DNA from: Eucalyptus grandis
Taxonomy: Eukaryota > Streptophyta > Magnoliopsida > Myrtales > Myrtaceae
NCBI RefSeq assembly: GCF_016545825.1
Contig: NC_052620.1
Coordinates: forward strand, 4,526,001 to 4,590,000
DNA: 64,000 nucleotides
Direction of reading: 5' to 3'
Each line of letters starts with the position of its first letter. The stretch's first letter is position 1. The notes under the pieces are model-generated. The model was not told where the DNA came from and ran no database searches. It worked only from the letters and a program-made list of their open reading frames with translations. Shown here in pieces: positions 36,058 through 48,649 of this stretch. The position numbers and the translations under genes were made by a program.

Positions 36058-37479
36058 ATGCTTGCCATTCTCTTTAAAAGCAAAGTAACTTCTTTACTTT
36101 TACTCAGTCTTTTTTTATTGGCCCATTGGCAATTTAAGGTAGGTATTTCGAGTCCCGGTTTATATGCGATGAGGGAGGATGATATCCAGTTTATTCCCGC
36201 TCCTAAAGCAGAGCTCTTTAGATGGTGGGGTCAATTGGACCAGTATGCCCAAGAGTGCGTGAAAGCTAAAGTCGGACATCTTCTATCGTTGATCCAAATC
36301 ATTGTTCATCCCAAAGTCATACAAGCCATGGCACATTTTTGGTGCCCGAAGATGACTACTTTTATGTTTGGTAGGTTCGAGCTAACCCCAACTCTGGAAG
36401 AATACAGCATCATCATTGGAATGCCTCTCGAGAATAAGCTTGTTAGGCCATCAACGGGCATTATCCCATTGCGTGGGTTAGCACGACTTGTAAGAACAGA
36501 AGTCCATGTTATGTGGGAAATTCTTGAAAATAATCATGACACTTGTCCCCTAGCATTTTTGACTGCCTGTTTTGAAAATCAACCCATGACCCAAAAAAGT
36601 GAGATTTTCCTCCTGGCCTTTTTCAAGTTCATCATTTTCCCCCATCAAAGAAACATCATAAGTCCAAAGATGGCATGGATAGTTAATCAGATCTCAATGA
36701 GGCAAAATTATGTCAACATGATTGTAACCAAAACATTCTTGTCCCTCAATCGTTTTAAAGAAAACACGAAAAAAAAAAAAATCTTACGATTCTCCTCGAA
36801 AATTTTACAAGTCTGGTTCTTTTCTCACCTAAGTGAATTTCGATGCTTCATGCGATCGTCTGAAATGAATGATTTTGAAAATCCATTATAGAATTTTATG
36901 GTTTTAGGACCATACATTCCTAACCAAAGCTGTTTAAATTAGATAAACTTCATGAGAGACTCGGCTCCTGAGGCATTCCAATGGTGTGTTGATTGGTTCT
37001 ATGAAGAAAGAGCTCGCTTTGCCTACCAACGCCGCCATCCAATTCCGTTGCTCGGCCTCACCGGTGCCATTTCCTATTTCCTATATCGAGTGGCACGACG
37101 GTATGGAGCTCTTCAGGAGATCCCACCGCCTTTCAAGAGGAAGGCCCCTTCACTCCTTTTCACCTATCAACGTCATGAATACACATTCAAGATTGACATT
37201 ATCGAGGAAGCATGGAACAAGTGCCATCGCAAAAGGATCGTGGTACTTGAAGGGCTTGAGGGACAGGAAAATGCCCATCATGCCTCTGAGTCCTACATCC
37301 ACAACCATCGCATCCCCACGAAACTAAGGCCATCAATCCCTCATCCAATCAGCGAGATCAGCCAGCACGAGCAAGTAGAGCTTATACAAAGGAATTTGGG
37401 AATAGGCTGGATACACATCTCAGAGCCGGTCCAAGAAAGCAAACATCCTCGCAAGAGCAAGGCTCCCCGTCGCACATAA
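36058..37479 (+). pseudogene. Retroelement ORF1 (DUF7745-like), interrupted
   Basis: The first part (36058-36891; a better start is the ATG at 36169) contains W-G-Q-L-D, KVGHLLSLIQIIVHPKVIQA, FWCPKMTTFMFGRFELTPTL and EEYSIIIGMPLE. This pattern is known from the plant retroelement domain I recall as DUF7745. After stops at 36889-36951 a second part (36952-37479) continues with FQWCVDWFYEERARFAYQ, LFTYQRHEYTFKIDIIEEAW and a basic tail. An ORF upstream of gag is a hallmark of Ogre/Tat elements; its function is unknown. The break shows that this copy is not intact. Confidence 0.7.
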
Positions 37480-37716
37480 ATTTAACAGTCATGTGCCCCC
37501 TAGTGTTTATTTTGTAAAATTTTTGTCCCATTGTTTAGGGACTTCTGTTTAATACTTAGTATTTTGTTCTATCATTTTAATTTCAAGTTTTAGATGTCAA
37601 AAGTCTGTGATCTATAAAATCATCTTTTGATAAATAAAAAGCAGTTAGACCATTGCCATGGGTCAATCTTTGTTTACTTTCATGCTTATTCATGGTTTTT
37701 GCGATACCAGGTAATT

Positions 37717-38470
37717 ATGAATCATCAACTATCAGCCACCCGCGAATGGCCTCACGTGATAGGGCCCAATCAGAATTATGTATAAAATCGCCTCGCCAAC
37801 ATTGAAGACAGCATAGGACAGATGCCCATTGTCCTTCAACAACTCTCGAGGCAAATGGAATACACTCAAGCCAAGCCCAACTCCGTAACTGCTTTAAACA
37901 CCTTCATGACACCCGTGAATTTGCTAGAGGATGATCAACAGGATAGACAGTTTGTAAAGATCATGAAGAAGCTGAGCTAGCTGCAAGAGCAGGATCCCAT
38001 GGACTTGTCTAATTACGCCGGCATTAAGATCCCTGAAGAACTCAAAGCACCTGAATGCGAAAGGTATGCTGATACCTCTCCTCCAGAGACCTACTTGCAA
38101 GCCTACCTAGTCCGAAGGATGATTCAATCGTACCAATCAAACCTAACTGGCCCCGCCTTGCGGTGGTACATTGTCAGGAAGATTAGTCTCCTTAAGACCT
38201 GAGGGGAACTAACTCATGCTTTCCACCAAGAATATAATGTTGACATCAGCCTCGACATTGTCCTGCCTTACGAAGAATAGAAGGTCGCAGAGCACGAGGA
38301 GCCGATAGTCGCAGAAATAGGAAAAGAAGATGTCAATGAAGCCTTGCATGATAAATGGGTGACTGAGCAATATCCTATTACTGAAAAGTTTCCCGCTGAG
38401 AAAGGTAAGGAGCTTGCTTACGAGGTCAATAACACAGAGCATGTTCAAGACCAAGGCATAGTAGGATAGC
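37717..38470 (+). pseudogene. First gag-like region of the Tat-like element
   Basis: Reading from ATG at 37717 and passing stops near 37783 and 37978, the translation contains a coiled-coil-like NIEDSIGQMPIVLQQLSRQM, then MDLSNYAGIKIPEELKAPEC and MIQSYQSNLTGPALRWYIV. The last is the capsid motif L-T-G-x-A-x-x-W. A frameshift or stop follows at 38200, and an acidic Glu-rich stretch continues to about 38470. Confidence 0.65.
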
Positions 38471-38714
38471 TCCCCAAGCTTACTGCTAGAGCTAAGGTCC
38501 AAAGAATACGGACCCTATCAACCTAGAGAGTGAAGCTCCACCATCTCCCACTCCCCTTGACGAAGTCCAACTAGCGAAACTAAGGGCTTTACTCAAAAGG
38601 TCCAGACCAGGAGTCAAGAAAAGAAGGCCTAAGCAATTCAAGTCAACACCCGCTACTGAATGTAGGCAAAACCTGACAACCAACGAGTTGCCACACCAAA
38701 ACTTTGAGCATCCC

Positions 38715-38840
38715 CTAGGGTATAACTCTAAAGGCTATCATCATCTAAGGTACACTCCTGGAGGCTACTAGTCCCCAAAGTACAACCCCGAAGACTATCA
38801 GTCCCTAGGATACAATCCTGAGGGCTATCAGTGTTATACA
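38715..38840 (+). repeat. About 30-bp tandem repeat encoding Gly-Tyr repeats
   Basis: Four units of the form AGGCTATCA.TC..AGGTACA.CC, if translated in the gag frame, give repeats of the type G-Y-x-x-x-x-Y-x-P-x. It lies between the two gag-like regions. Confidence 0.6.
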
Positions 38841-39070
38841 GATGAAATTGGCCATTCATCATTTGACTGTCTCCCACCTGCACACAGGATCCAAAGCCCA
38901 TTGAAAGAGGAAACATTCGTCTTTATCCGCCATGACTTGTCTCCCAATGAACTACTAAGCTTCTCACCTAACCATGAGGATAGCCTAAATGTCTCATCCT
39001 CGTTTGATGATTTTAACTTGGAAGAAAGCAATGGGATGATTTCGGTAGAATCCAGCTTTCCTGAACTGCA

Positions 39071-39660
39071 ATGAATATGCAATGGGAAAACCAGTGGCTT
39101 AACCAAAAAGCACCAGGCCCTTCTTGCCCTAATAGGATCATGACCCCCGGAGAAATGTGGATAACTAATCTCCGCAAGTATAGCGGCACGACTTGCCCCG
39201 TGGCCCATTTGCAATATCTCTACGCTGAAATGAGTCAGTACTATAGTCCGATGTCATTCACAACTCAGGTTTTCCAAGAAAGTCTTACGGGGTATGCATT
39301 ACAATGGTTCGTCGCAGCAGATATCTACCTCATAAGGGATTGGAATGAACTGTCTTCCGCATTCCTGTATCAGTATCAAAGCCAGATTGGAACTGAACTA
39401 CCTTGCGAGAACTTGGTTCACTTTAGAAGAAGACCAATGGAGGATTTCCGAGCATATGCAAGGAAGTGAGAGGCTTTTATGATGCAAACCTACCCTCAAC
39501 TAGCCAAAGAAGAAATGATAAAGCCATTCATAGGAGCTTTACCTCGCAAGCATCGTTATTAGTTGCATGGGTTGCACTTTCGTAGCTTCAATGAAGTGAT
39601 CCTCGCGTGCGAATACTTCGAGTATACTGGAGGCAAGGAACTCAAAGGCGCTTGATTTCA
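39071..39660 (+). pseudogene. Second gag-like region of the Tat-like element
   Basis: The translation reads MTPGEMWITNLRKYSGTTCP, then VFQESLTGYALQWFVAADIY, DWNELSSAFLYQYQ, RRPMEDFRAYARK and, after a stop at 39467, PQLAKEEMIKPFIGALP and FNEVILACEYFEYTGG. This is a good match to the Retrotrans_gag pattern and more complete than the first region. It is not followed by a protease or RT. Confidence 0.75.
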
Positions 39661-42600
39661 GAACCAGCACTATCAAAGTGCTCCTTTTCATAGGAGTTTT
39701 CATGAGTTTTGCTTGTTTTTATAATTTCATGTTTTCTTATCATGATTAGTGTGCTACCATTGCATTTTCCATTCTAGTAATCTAATGTACAGTTATAATA
39801 TTTTATTTTAAAAGCATGAGGCGGTATTCCAAACTAGCCTGGTGATGCTATCCAACCATGAAAAGAAAATATCATCCAAGAATAATACCGAAATTTTGGG
39901 CTTCCTCATGCTTTCTCCTCAAAAATATATACTTTTGAAAACAAAAAATATTTCATTATCAAAAGCTTTCGTCAAAACAAGATGTTAAATTTAATCATAT
40001 TTGTCTTTCTGACTCATTCACTTCGTGTCTTAGAATATCATCCCCATCCCCCTTGACTTAATGTGATAAGGGGCATTTGAAGCTAGCACATCATGTGAAC
40101 TCGCCGAATTCAAAGACACTCTTCCAAGAAGGCAGTGGGGCAAACAGAAAAGATCATCCCACTTCAAAAAAGGTAAGTTTTACTCTTTGAATATAATTTT
40201 GGAGATGATGTCCTCTCTCTTCTATTTTCAGGAAACGAAAGATAGGATGTAATAGGTACAAGCATACGGTTGAAATCAAGCCGTCCCTAAGAGCTCTGTG
40301 CACTCTACCTCGCTCCTGCTCAACTCCTTCTCAAGCCGGAGCAATATCTTTTCCTCACAACATGCCTAAGCAACTAGATGATGTGGTTTCATCAACGAGA
40401 CTTCCAGCTTCGACAAGCCCAAAAGCACAAGGAATGAATCTTTTCTCTTTCTTTGAATTGGCTACTGTCAACAAGGAGAAAATCTAGACAGTTGAGGCAA
40501 TCTCTAGCCCCTTCTTTCAAACGATGACTTAGGGCCTAGAAACCTCGCTTCATGCTCCAGACACATGTTCTCCCAAGAAGTGATTACCATCAAAAAATTG
40601 GAAGTTTTGATTGTCCATCTCAAATTCCATAAAAGCTTGAAGTACATGACTTTGCTCAATGCTACTAATGATCATATGGTCAAAGACAGAATTCCACAGA
40701 AGGAAGGCGTTGAAGATAAATCGACAACTATCAATTATGCATACATGGCCACGAATGAGAAAGGCCAATCGAAAGAGATGTCAAACTGAGTCAAGATGAA
40801 GAGGCCGTCATCAACATTCAGAGATCCCTAGGAGTCAACAAATACAAACTATAGAGGAAGGGTAATTTGGTATCGTTTCTAATACTTCCATTATCTGAGC
40901 CCGCTTTTGATGTATTTTCCCTATTGACAAGAAACATCATGATTCAAGATTCAAGCTTAATGGTTAATTTAGGCAAATCAAGTTACCCATATCGATTTAC
41001 CTAACTTGGTATAAAAGGATGTGTTGTCCAAAAGCCAGTTCAATTAAATGAAAAAAGGAGTGCCCTACGGACACCACTGACGCTTTAGCCTAGTGGTGAC
41101 CTAACGGAGTGAAAAAGTGCAGGACTTCATATTCTCCTGATGCCTCAGGTCTATCCAATCAATTGAAAATCAATGGAGGGTAATGTTGTATCGTTCACAA
41201 TTGTTCAACTCCTGAGAGAATTCGTGACTAATACGTTCTTTCCTATCTTTTGTAGGATCACCTAACTGTCAAAAATAAGGATAACAAATCAATGAGAGGC
41301 ATGACAAACTCTCCTAAGCGAAATGGCATCCTGAGTAATCGTCAAAGCAAATGACAGAAAATCTTTAGGCCTCAACTCACATTTGATTTTGGCCAGACTA
41401 ATTGATCTACTTGTACATCTTCTCTTCTATAAGGGCAAAAGCAAAGATGCCCGATCAGATTCCTAATCCTTGGCTGATCATTCATGTGTCATATCCCTAA
41501 TCAATAGGGACAACCATCGACACCCCTTTGTGAATAACCCTTTTGATGTTCAAAATTTAACAACACTATTCTATTGACCCTTAAAGCTACCAACAAGATC
41601 TTTTTGAGCCAAAACCATTCATTTGTTCTGAGAGTACAAACTCCACCACATTTAAAATGTTGCATGCCTTTTCCAAATGGATTTTGCATGATGATTTTGT
41701 CTGTTTAAATCATTGATTCCGTTGGAGACTATCAGAATAGACAGCCGAATAAAGGACATAGATTGTCCAAGCATGCTAGATGAGGCGCGTTAGAATGATG
41801 AAAAGCAAGCCATGTCCTACACACAGTCCCCTATCTACACACTTGTGAGATAAGTGCAGAAGATTCCATGATTACAGGGTAAAGAGTTCTCTCGCGAATG
41901 GTATGATAACCAAAACAGTGAGAGGCATTTCATTGCTCACCCCTTTGAGCTCCTTACACTGGTGAAGTTTCTGTCCTACCCCCTCGTCAAGAACCACCCC
42001 CACACTGGGGCAGATCAGAGGCGAAGCAGCATCACAAGGTGAAAAGAGAGATAGAAATTTTCTTGCTCGCACTTGCATCAATCTTTGAGTGTCTTTATTG
42101 CATATGAACACTCGCGTTAATTTAAGTGCCTTAGAATAACGAAGAGCAATTCCTTCTTTATGCACTTGTATGCATTGTACAACCCAAGTGAGTCTGTAAT
42201 TTCACCCTCACATGGAGGCAAAACAGAAGTTACTGTCATAGCCCAGAGTGCTAGCTGAAGATGAAGACTCAAGAGTCTAACGAAAGTGTCGTGCCTAAAC
42301 CTGCCTAGGCTAATTCCTCTGACGACAAGAATGAAAAACAGGGGCATAAAAAAGCAGTGTACCTAGTAAAAGCAAAGTCAATGCCATAAATGAAGAACTG
42401 GAATAAAAAATAAGGGTATGAAAAAGCAGTGTGCCTGGTAAAAACAAGGCCAATGCCCCCACAATAAAAAATACAGCCAAGAAAAAGTTGATGTTGTGGA
42501 CCAAAGAACCTCCATTTGACAGTGAGAAGAAAGACCAGTGACAAATGCCAAGATAGTCACCAACTCTCACCCTCTTACACATGAATCAACCTATATTGCA

Positions 42601-43159
42601 TCACATTGTAAAAGTCTCTTCAGACTAGGACACTTCAATTAACATAGGATTTCATATGTATATAAGCATCGCTCGAAGAAGTATGAGCAATATTACTCTA
42701 TCTCTTTTCACAGGGTTCTTGACTTGTAAACCCAGAGATGATCATGCAACATTTCGTCCATCAGCTTCGACCTCGATGGTCTCCTTTGATGAGCTGCTGG
42801 CCAAGACTTCATCACAATTTCGACAAAAACCTCTCACATTGGTAAAATCGTACCGTTTGCGAGAATACTCGGACCCCTGCTGACATGATGATAGTGAGAA
42901 GTGTGGTCCTTATAAATCCTGCATCAATGGTCAGGATAGCTTTTTCCATGAGAGAAAGTGGAAAGTCCCTCATCTGGCATGCTCAAGACATCTACATTTG
43001 GAATGAAGGTTGTCTTTCAAATTTTCCCCAATGGAATCCGGATGATGCAAAAACTGACAAAATTGTCATGCATGAATCCCATTTAAACTCATGAATTTAC
43101 AACATATACAATCATGTGTGCATATTGTGCAAATAACAAACATACTCTCAGAAATCAGA
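39661..43159 (+). other. Degenerate internal region of the Tat-like element
   Basis: About 3.5 kb lies where pol would be expected. I see no RT, integrase or protease motif in any frame. A short near-tandem duplication with AAAAAGCAGTGTRCCTRGT occurs at about 42330-42383 and 42405-42456. The minus-strand open frames at 41.9-42.6 kb have no recognisable domain. Confidence 0.6.
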
Positions 43160-43770
43160 GATATTTCCAGGTAAGCATATCCATATCCCCATTTGTCTTA
43201 AAATACCTACCACCGTCCAGGTACTCTCTTATTGACACTCAACCTATTTGAGTCATCCTTTGAGTTTGGGTGCCTACTACTATCTAGGTATCCTCATTGT
43301 CTTTGAGTACCGGCCACCATTCGGATGCTCCCTTTTCCTAACACTCGACCTGTTCAAGTTGTCCCAGAGTATTGATACTTGTGATTGACCAAGTATCCCT
43401 TTTATCTTTGAGTACCTACTGCTATCTAGGTATCCCCATATCGTCAAGTACCCACCGTTGTCCAGGTACTTCCTTTTCATGACACTCAACTTGCCCGAGT
43501 TGTCCCCAAATAATATTAGTAGCTGTTCAAGCATTCCACTGCTTTGTGTGCCTGCGATTACCCAGGTATGCTCTCTTATCATGACACTTGGACCTACTGA
43601 AGTGGTCCCTGAGCGTAGCATTAAATATTTGTGTCCATCCAAATATTCCACCTTTGTACACCTATGTGCCTGCAGCCATCCAAGTAAGCCTCGTGCTACA
43701 TTCAAATTCCCAATTATCAGGAGGTGAAAGATCTTCACGAATATCTCAGGTACGCCATTGATTCTTCCTT
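43160..43770 (+). repeat. Diverged tandem repeats, array 1
   Basis: Units of roughly 130-150 bp alternate TATCTAGGTATCC / GTCCAGGTACTYYCTT with GACACTCAACCTRTTYGAGT-type blocks. This is the most degenerate of three arrays before the 3' LTR. Confidence 0.6.
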
Positions 43771-44404
43771 AAGAGTTAGGACTTGTGATCATCTAGGTAC
43801 CCCTTCAATACTTGTGATCATTCAAGTATCCTCCAAGAGTTTGTATTTATGATCATCCAGGTACCCCTTCGATACTTGTAATCATCCAAGTATCCTCTAG
43901 GAGTTTGTACTTGTGATCATCCAGGTACCCATTTGTACTTGTGATCATCCAAGTACCCCTTCGATACTTGTGATCATCCAAGTATCCTCCAAGAGTTTGT
44001 ACTTGTGATCATCCAGGTACCCCTTCGATACTTGTGATCATCCAAGTATCCTCCAAGAGTTTGTACTTGTGATCATCCAAGTACCCCTTCAATACTTGTG
44101 ATCATCCAAGTATCCTCCAAGAGTTTGCACTTGTGATAATCCAAATACCCCTTCGATTCTTGTGATCATCCAGGTATCCTCCAAGAGTTTGTACTTGTAA
44201 TCATCCAAGTACCCCTTCGATACTTGTGATCATCCAGGTATCCTCCAAGAGTTTGTACTTATGATCATCCAACTACCCCTTCGATACTTGTGATCATCCA
44301 AGTATCCTCCAAGAGTTTGTACTTGTGATCATCCAAGTACCCCTTCGATACTAGTGAACATTCAGGTATCCCCCAAGAGTTTGTACTTGTGATCATCCAA
44401 GTAT
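43771..44404 (+). repeat. 64-bp tandem repeat, array 2
   Basis: About ten units of 64 bp, each made of two 32-bp halves sharing CTTGTGATCATCCAAGTA. One half ends CCCCTTCGATA and the other TCCTCCAAGAGTTTGTA. TGATCA is palindromic. Confidence 0.9.
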
Positions 44405-45085
44405 TGTCTCCCAACAAACAGATGCCCTGAGAAAGGTCGGCGCATCTCCCGTCAAGGCGACCAAAGAAAGGTTCCGGTCCTAAACAAACCACTTATTGCT
44501 CTAATAAGCGACTGAAGAAAGTTTCGGGTCCTGGAAAAGCAATTCCCCATCAAGGCAACCGAAGAAAGGTTCGAGTCCTAAACAAACCACTTATCGCTCT
44601 AACTAGTGATTGAAGAAAGGTTCAGGTCCTAGAAAAGCAATTCCCTGTCAAGGCGACCGAAAAAAGGTTCGAGTCCTGGAAAATCAATTCCCCGTCAAGG
44701 CGACCGAAGAAAGGTTCAGGTCCTAGACAAACCACTTATTGCTCTAACAGGCGATCGAAGAAAGGTTCGGGTCCTGGAAAAGCAATTCCCCGTCAAGGCG
44801 ATCAAAGAAAGGTTCGGGTCCTAGACAAACCACTTATTGCTCTAACAAGCAACCGAAGAAAGGTTTGGGTCCTGGAAAAGCAATTCCCCGTCAAGGCGAT
44901 CAAAGAAAGGTTCGGGTCCTAGACAAACCACTTATTGCTCTAACATGCAACCGAAGAAAGGTTTGAGTCCTAGAAAAGCAATTCTCCGTTAAGGCAACCG
45001 AAGAAAGGTTTGGGTCCTAGACAAACCACTTATTGCTCCAATAGGCGACCGAAGAATGGTTCATGTCCTAGAGAAGCAATCTCTT
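44405..45085 (+). repeat. About 100-bp tandem repeat, array 3
   Basis: About six units, each with two half-units sharing GAAGAAAGGTTCGGGTCCT. One half continues AGACAAACCACTTATTGC, the other GGAAAAGCAATTCCCCGTC. The array ends about 250 bp before the 3' LTR. Confidence 0.9.
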
Positions 45086-45337
45086 CATGCAACAGGTAAA
45101 ATGACGTCTTGATACTTGCCAAAACTCGGGGTTCACACCCTATCTCATTCACTCCCAGTAAGTAACTACATGTACCTTTTTACCTGTCTTAATATGTGTA
45201 ATGTCATATTGCTCATTTTTTACATAGGACGCTAGGTCCCAAATAAGATATAATCTATTGCATATGTATAGACAAAATTTAGGTATTAGGTTTGTCTTTG
45301 AATGCAACCTCTGCGAACTCACCTTCAAAGAGGGAGT

Positions 45338-45351
45338 TCGTAGAGAGGTAG
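45338..45351 (+). promoter_or_regulatory. Polypurine tract of the Tat-like element
   Basis: The purine-rich GTAGAGAGGTAG stretch lies immediately before the 3' LTR start and is the expected plus-strand primer. Confidence 0.55.
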
Positions 45352-45352
45352 C

Positions 45353-47486
45353 TGTTGACACCTAAATTTTGATTAGGTTATTAATTAGGCCTTAATTTCT
45401 CTTTGTTTTTCCTTTTTCAGATAATAAATAATAAATAACAAAAACAGCAAAAAATAAATAAGAAAAAAATGAAAAGAAAACAAAAAAAAACAAATGCAGC
45501 CCAGCCCTTTTTTTCTCGCGCGGGTCCCCACGGCTTGGCCCGCGTGACCCGGCCCGGCCCCCTCTTTCTCCTTTGTCTTCTTCCTCCCATCTTCTTCTTC
45601 CTTCCTCCTTCTTCCGCCTCTGCAAGTCACGCGCGGCGACCAAGACGCGCTCGAGCACAACCTACAACAGAGAGAGGAGCGTAGGCCGATGGCTGAGAGG
45701 ACATGGCATTGAAGGTGAGCATGCCTTCGTGGAAGGGGGAAGAATTGACGCCGATTCGGCTGGCGAAGGAAGGCCGGTCGGCACACCAAGGACCACCAGC
45801 CTAGCCTCCGTTGACCGGCATCCCCCCGCCTATAAATAAGGTATTGAGGAGATGGCCAAAAGACACACATAGAGAGCGAAAGATCAATGGCTGCAAAGCT
45901 TCGAACCTCCCACTGAAAGACTTCAGAGGGGGGCCGAGGACGAGCAGACCAAGATCCGGCGACACGGAGATTGCAAGCTCGGAAACCTTCTCCTGAGAGA
46001 CTTCACGGGAAGGCTGAAGAGCGAGCGAGAGAGAGAGCGGGTCGTGAGCTTAAACGACCTCCCACCGAGAGACATCGGGGGAGGCCGCCGACAAGCAAAC
46101 CCGCGGAGAGGAGGGAAATCAGAGGGCGTAAGGGGTTGAGCGAGTGGGTTTCAGAGAGCAGGGGTCGGTGAAGGCCCAAATCTGGGGTCGATTTAGCTTC
46201 ATCGCACCCCCGACGCCACCTTGAGTCGTGCCCGACGCCGTTGCCACTCCAGATCTGCGAAGCTAAAGGCCCGATGTCACCGCGACCGCTACTCTACTAC
46301 TCCACCACCGGCGACTCCAGCTGATCCGTCGCCACTAACGACTCCACCCGATCTCGCATCCCCGATGCTGTCTCACCGACCAGCAACGCCGTCACGCCAT
46401 ACCCTCTCCACAAACAGGTATCAACCCCGCTTAGCTGTCACCATTTCCGCTCAAAACCCTCCTCGTTGCCTCGAGCCACTGCGGGATCCAGTCCTCGGTC
46501 GCGCTTTGTCCGCCGTTCCCCTCTGCATCTCCACTCGTCACCGCCGCCATGTCGCCACACCACATCCTCCTACCACTGCTGTCCTCCGTATCACCGCTGT
46601 CGTTGACGCCGATCCGCCATCCCAGCTCCTCCGTCAACGACGTGTCCAAGCGTAAAGGGAGGAGGCATCGCATCGGGTCACGACCTGGGTTGGACCTAGG
46701 TCGACGGCCGGGTAGGTTTTCCACAGGTTGGTTTTGTTCGCGTGGGCTAGGTAGATGTTGGGCTGGAGTTTTTTATGAAAACAGGCCAAAAATGGGTTTG
46801 GGCTTCTAGGGTTAAAAAGAAAGAAATCCGGGCCAGGCTGCGTTGCGGCCGTCCAAGTATTGCGCTTGCGGCCTAGGTCAAACCCAACCTAGGGAACCGA
46901 CGGGTCGTTAAATATTATATTATATTAATATAATATAATATTTTAATAAATAAAATCAAAAAATAATTTATTTTCCAAAAAATCAAAAATATCAAAAATA
47001 TCCCATATTTTCCCAAAAAAGTTAGAAAAAAACCAAAAAATATTTATATTTTCAGAAAAGATCAAAAATCCAAAAAATGCTTTTTATGTTCAAAAAATAT
47101 GAAAAAAAAGATCCAAAATGTTTTTCTCCACAAAAATGCATGGAAAAACCCTCAAACATCCAAAAGCCTTAAGGTTTAAACAAGATTAGGTACTAAAAGG
47201 GCATTAGTGATTAACTAGTGTAATCAAGTCCCCGATCCTAATTTATTTGGTTGCGCAGGAGCGAGTATTTCTCTCGATATTTTGCTTGGGTTTCTAATCG
47301 ACCCACCCCAAACAGATTAGTAGCAACTTAGTTTTAAAATTAACTTACAGGTTAAAAACTTGGACTATTAAATCGTGAATTGGTGGACTTGGGAGAGTCC
47401 GGGCTACACTTAATAAACATAGCCGAACCATTAACCTCTTTAGGCGCCCACCCCGATCGAAACGCCGAGAAAAAGAAGTCGCGACA
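45353..47486 (+). repeat. 3' LTR of the Tat-like element
   Basis: It is about 2.13 kb, runs from TGTTGACACC to GTCGCGACA, is flanked downstream by ATTAC, and carries a TATA box (TATAAATAA at 45831-45839). It has many substitutions and a 100-bp segment absent from the 5' LTR, so the element is not young. Confidence 0.9.
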
Positions 47487-48649
47487 ATTACTAGCCATCT
47501 TATGTTTTGGGCTTGTATCACATTTTATCAATTTGTCTCGTTCTAAACTTGTCGTGTTCTAGACTTGTGTCATGTTCTGCACTTATGTCATTCTAAACCT
47601 ACCACATTTTGTGCTTGTGTCATTTTGTATGTAAAGTATGAGTGTTCTTCTAAGGTAGACTTTATAATGTGGACTTAAGTCTGAACATATTTATTCGTAG
47701 ATTTTACATCTGAACATATTTAACTTTAAAATCTAGACATAGTCTAAATAAATTCAACTTCAATATAAAGTCTATCTTTTGGTTCTTTCAAGTGTAATCC
47801 TTGATTTGCTCCAAAAAAAAAAGTGTAATCATTGATAATATTATTTACATGTTCTATCATCTGCATAGCAGCTTGTGCATCTTTCACCGAGTTACTTAAT
47901 CATTAAACACATTGATAGCTTTTGATTTATTTTGTCATTTCAAAACATTATAAGGGATTTTTCTAACAATGGATACCAACCATATACAAACTTAGTTAGA
48001 TATAAATGTGAGTGATATCCAAATTTGTAACTAAATAAAAGACAGATTATAATTCTTTTTAACTCCTCATGGTTGGGAAGAACGGAAATACAAGGGATTT
48101 GAGTTTGCCATTGAGCCCGATGCATCAATTTTTTCGTATAAATTTCGAAATGGGCCAAGCTACATAAAACCTTAAGTGCACTTTTGTCTTTATATTGTCC
48201 CTTTCTCTTAATGTTTATTATTTATTGCTTGTGGAATAGGACCACTTTGGTCAGTTTTAATAAACGCGTCCTATTCTAATGACAAATATGAGTCCATTGG
48301 AAGCGATCAAGTCTCGAGACCTTCAAATGCCCGATTGATTATACAGACTCGAACGAGTCTAACGTGAGAGCACATGGTAAAATGAGGAACCAAACTTAAG
48401 TTGCGTATCGCATACCGCACACGTGTAGCAAAAAGGCAATGCCGTTCTTTAACCATTAAGCCAATTGCTTTGAGGCTGAGTCAGCCAAAGTTTGACTGAG
48501 GCCTGTACTGCAAAATTGTCTATTGGCGAATATGATGCCATTCTTTAATTCGTTTGCAAGAACAGCGTACACAAGGGAGATTAAGGTGGCCGCAAAGCTG
48601 ATGAGATCTCATGATAGAACCAAGGTTTCATTGATGCCGGCATGGTGGC
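47487..48649. other. Unassigned AT-rich sequence right of the Tat-like element
   Basis: It continues the interrupted repeat of 32861-33570. A short inverted pair, TAGACTTTATA at 47658-47668 and its complement at 47766-47776, could mark a small MITE. No gene is visible. Confidence 0.4.
47790..47836 (+). mobile_element. Micro retro-insertion: short A-tailed stub with TSD
   Basis: AAGTGTAATCCTTGAT (47790-47805) and AAGTGTAATCATTGAT (47821-47836) differ at one base and flank only TTGCTCC plus eight A. This has the same architecture as the stub at 12428-12478. Confidence 0.65.

Larger units (their letters stand above)
33571..47486 (+). mobile_element. Tat/Ogre-like LTR retrotransposon, 13.9 kb, no visible pol
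   Basis: Two LTRs (33571-35619 and 45353-47486) start TGTTGACACC. The element is flanked by the perfect duplication ATTAC (33566-33570 and 47487-47491). A PBS-like sequence follows the first LTR and a purine tract precedes the second. The interior holds an extra ORF1 before gag, as in Tat/Ogre elements, then two gag-like regions. About 3.5 kb of degenerate sequence and three tandem arrays follow, up to the PPT. I see no protease, RT, RNase H or integrase on either strand between 39660 and 45350. It is either non-autonomous or has lost pol. Confidence 0.88.

Noticed and set aside
43771..45085. CRISPR-like regular repeats
   Set aside because: Units are contiguous tandem repeats without unique spacers, inside a plant retrotransposon.
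48386..48463. Minus-strand SINE candidate with TGGCTTAATGG box A
   Set aside because: Box A is good but the only box-B-like sequence (GTTTGGTTCC) is poor and spaced too far; no tail or TSD found.
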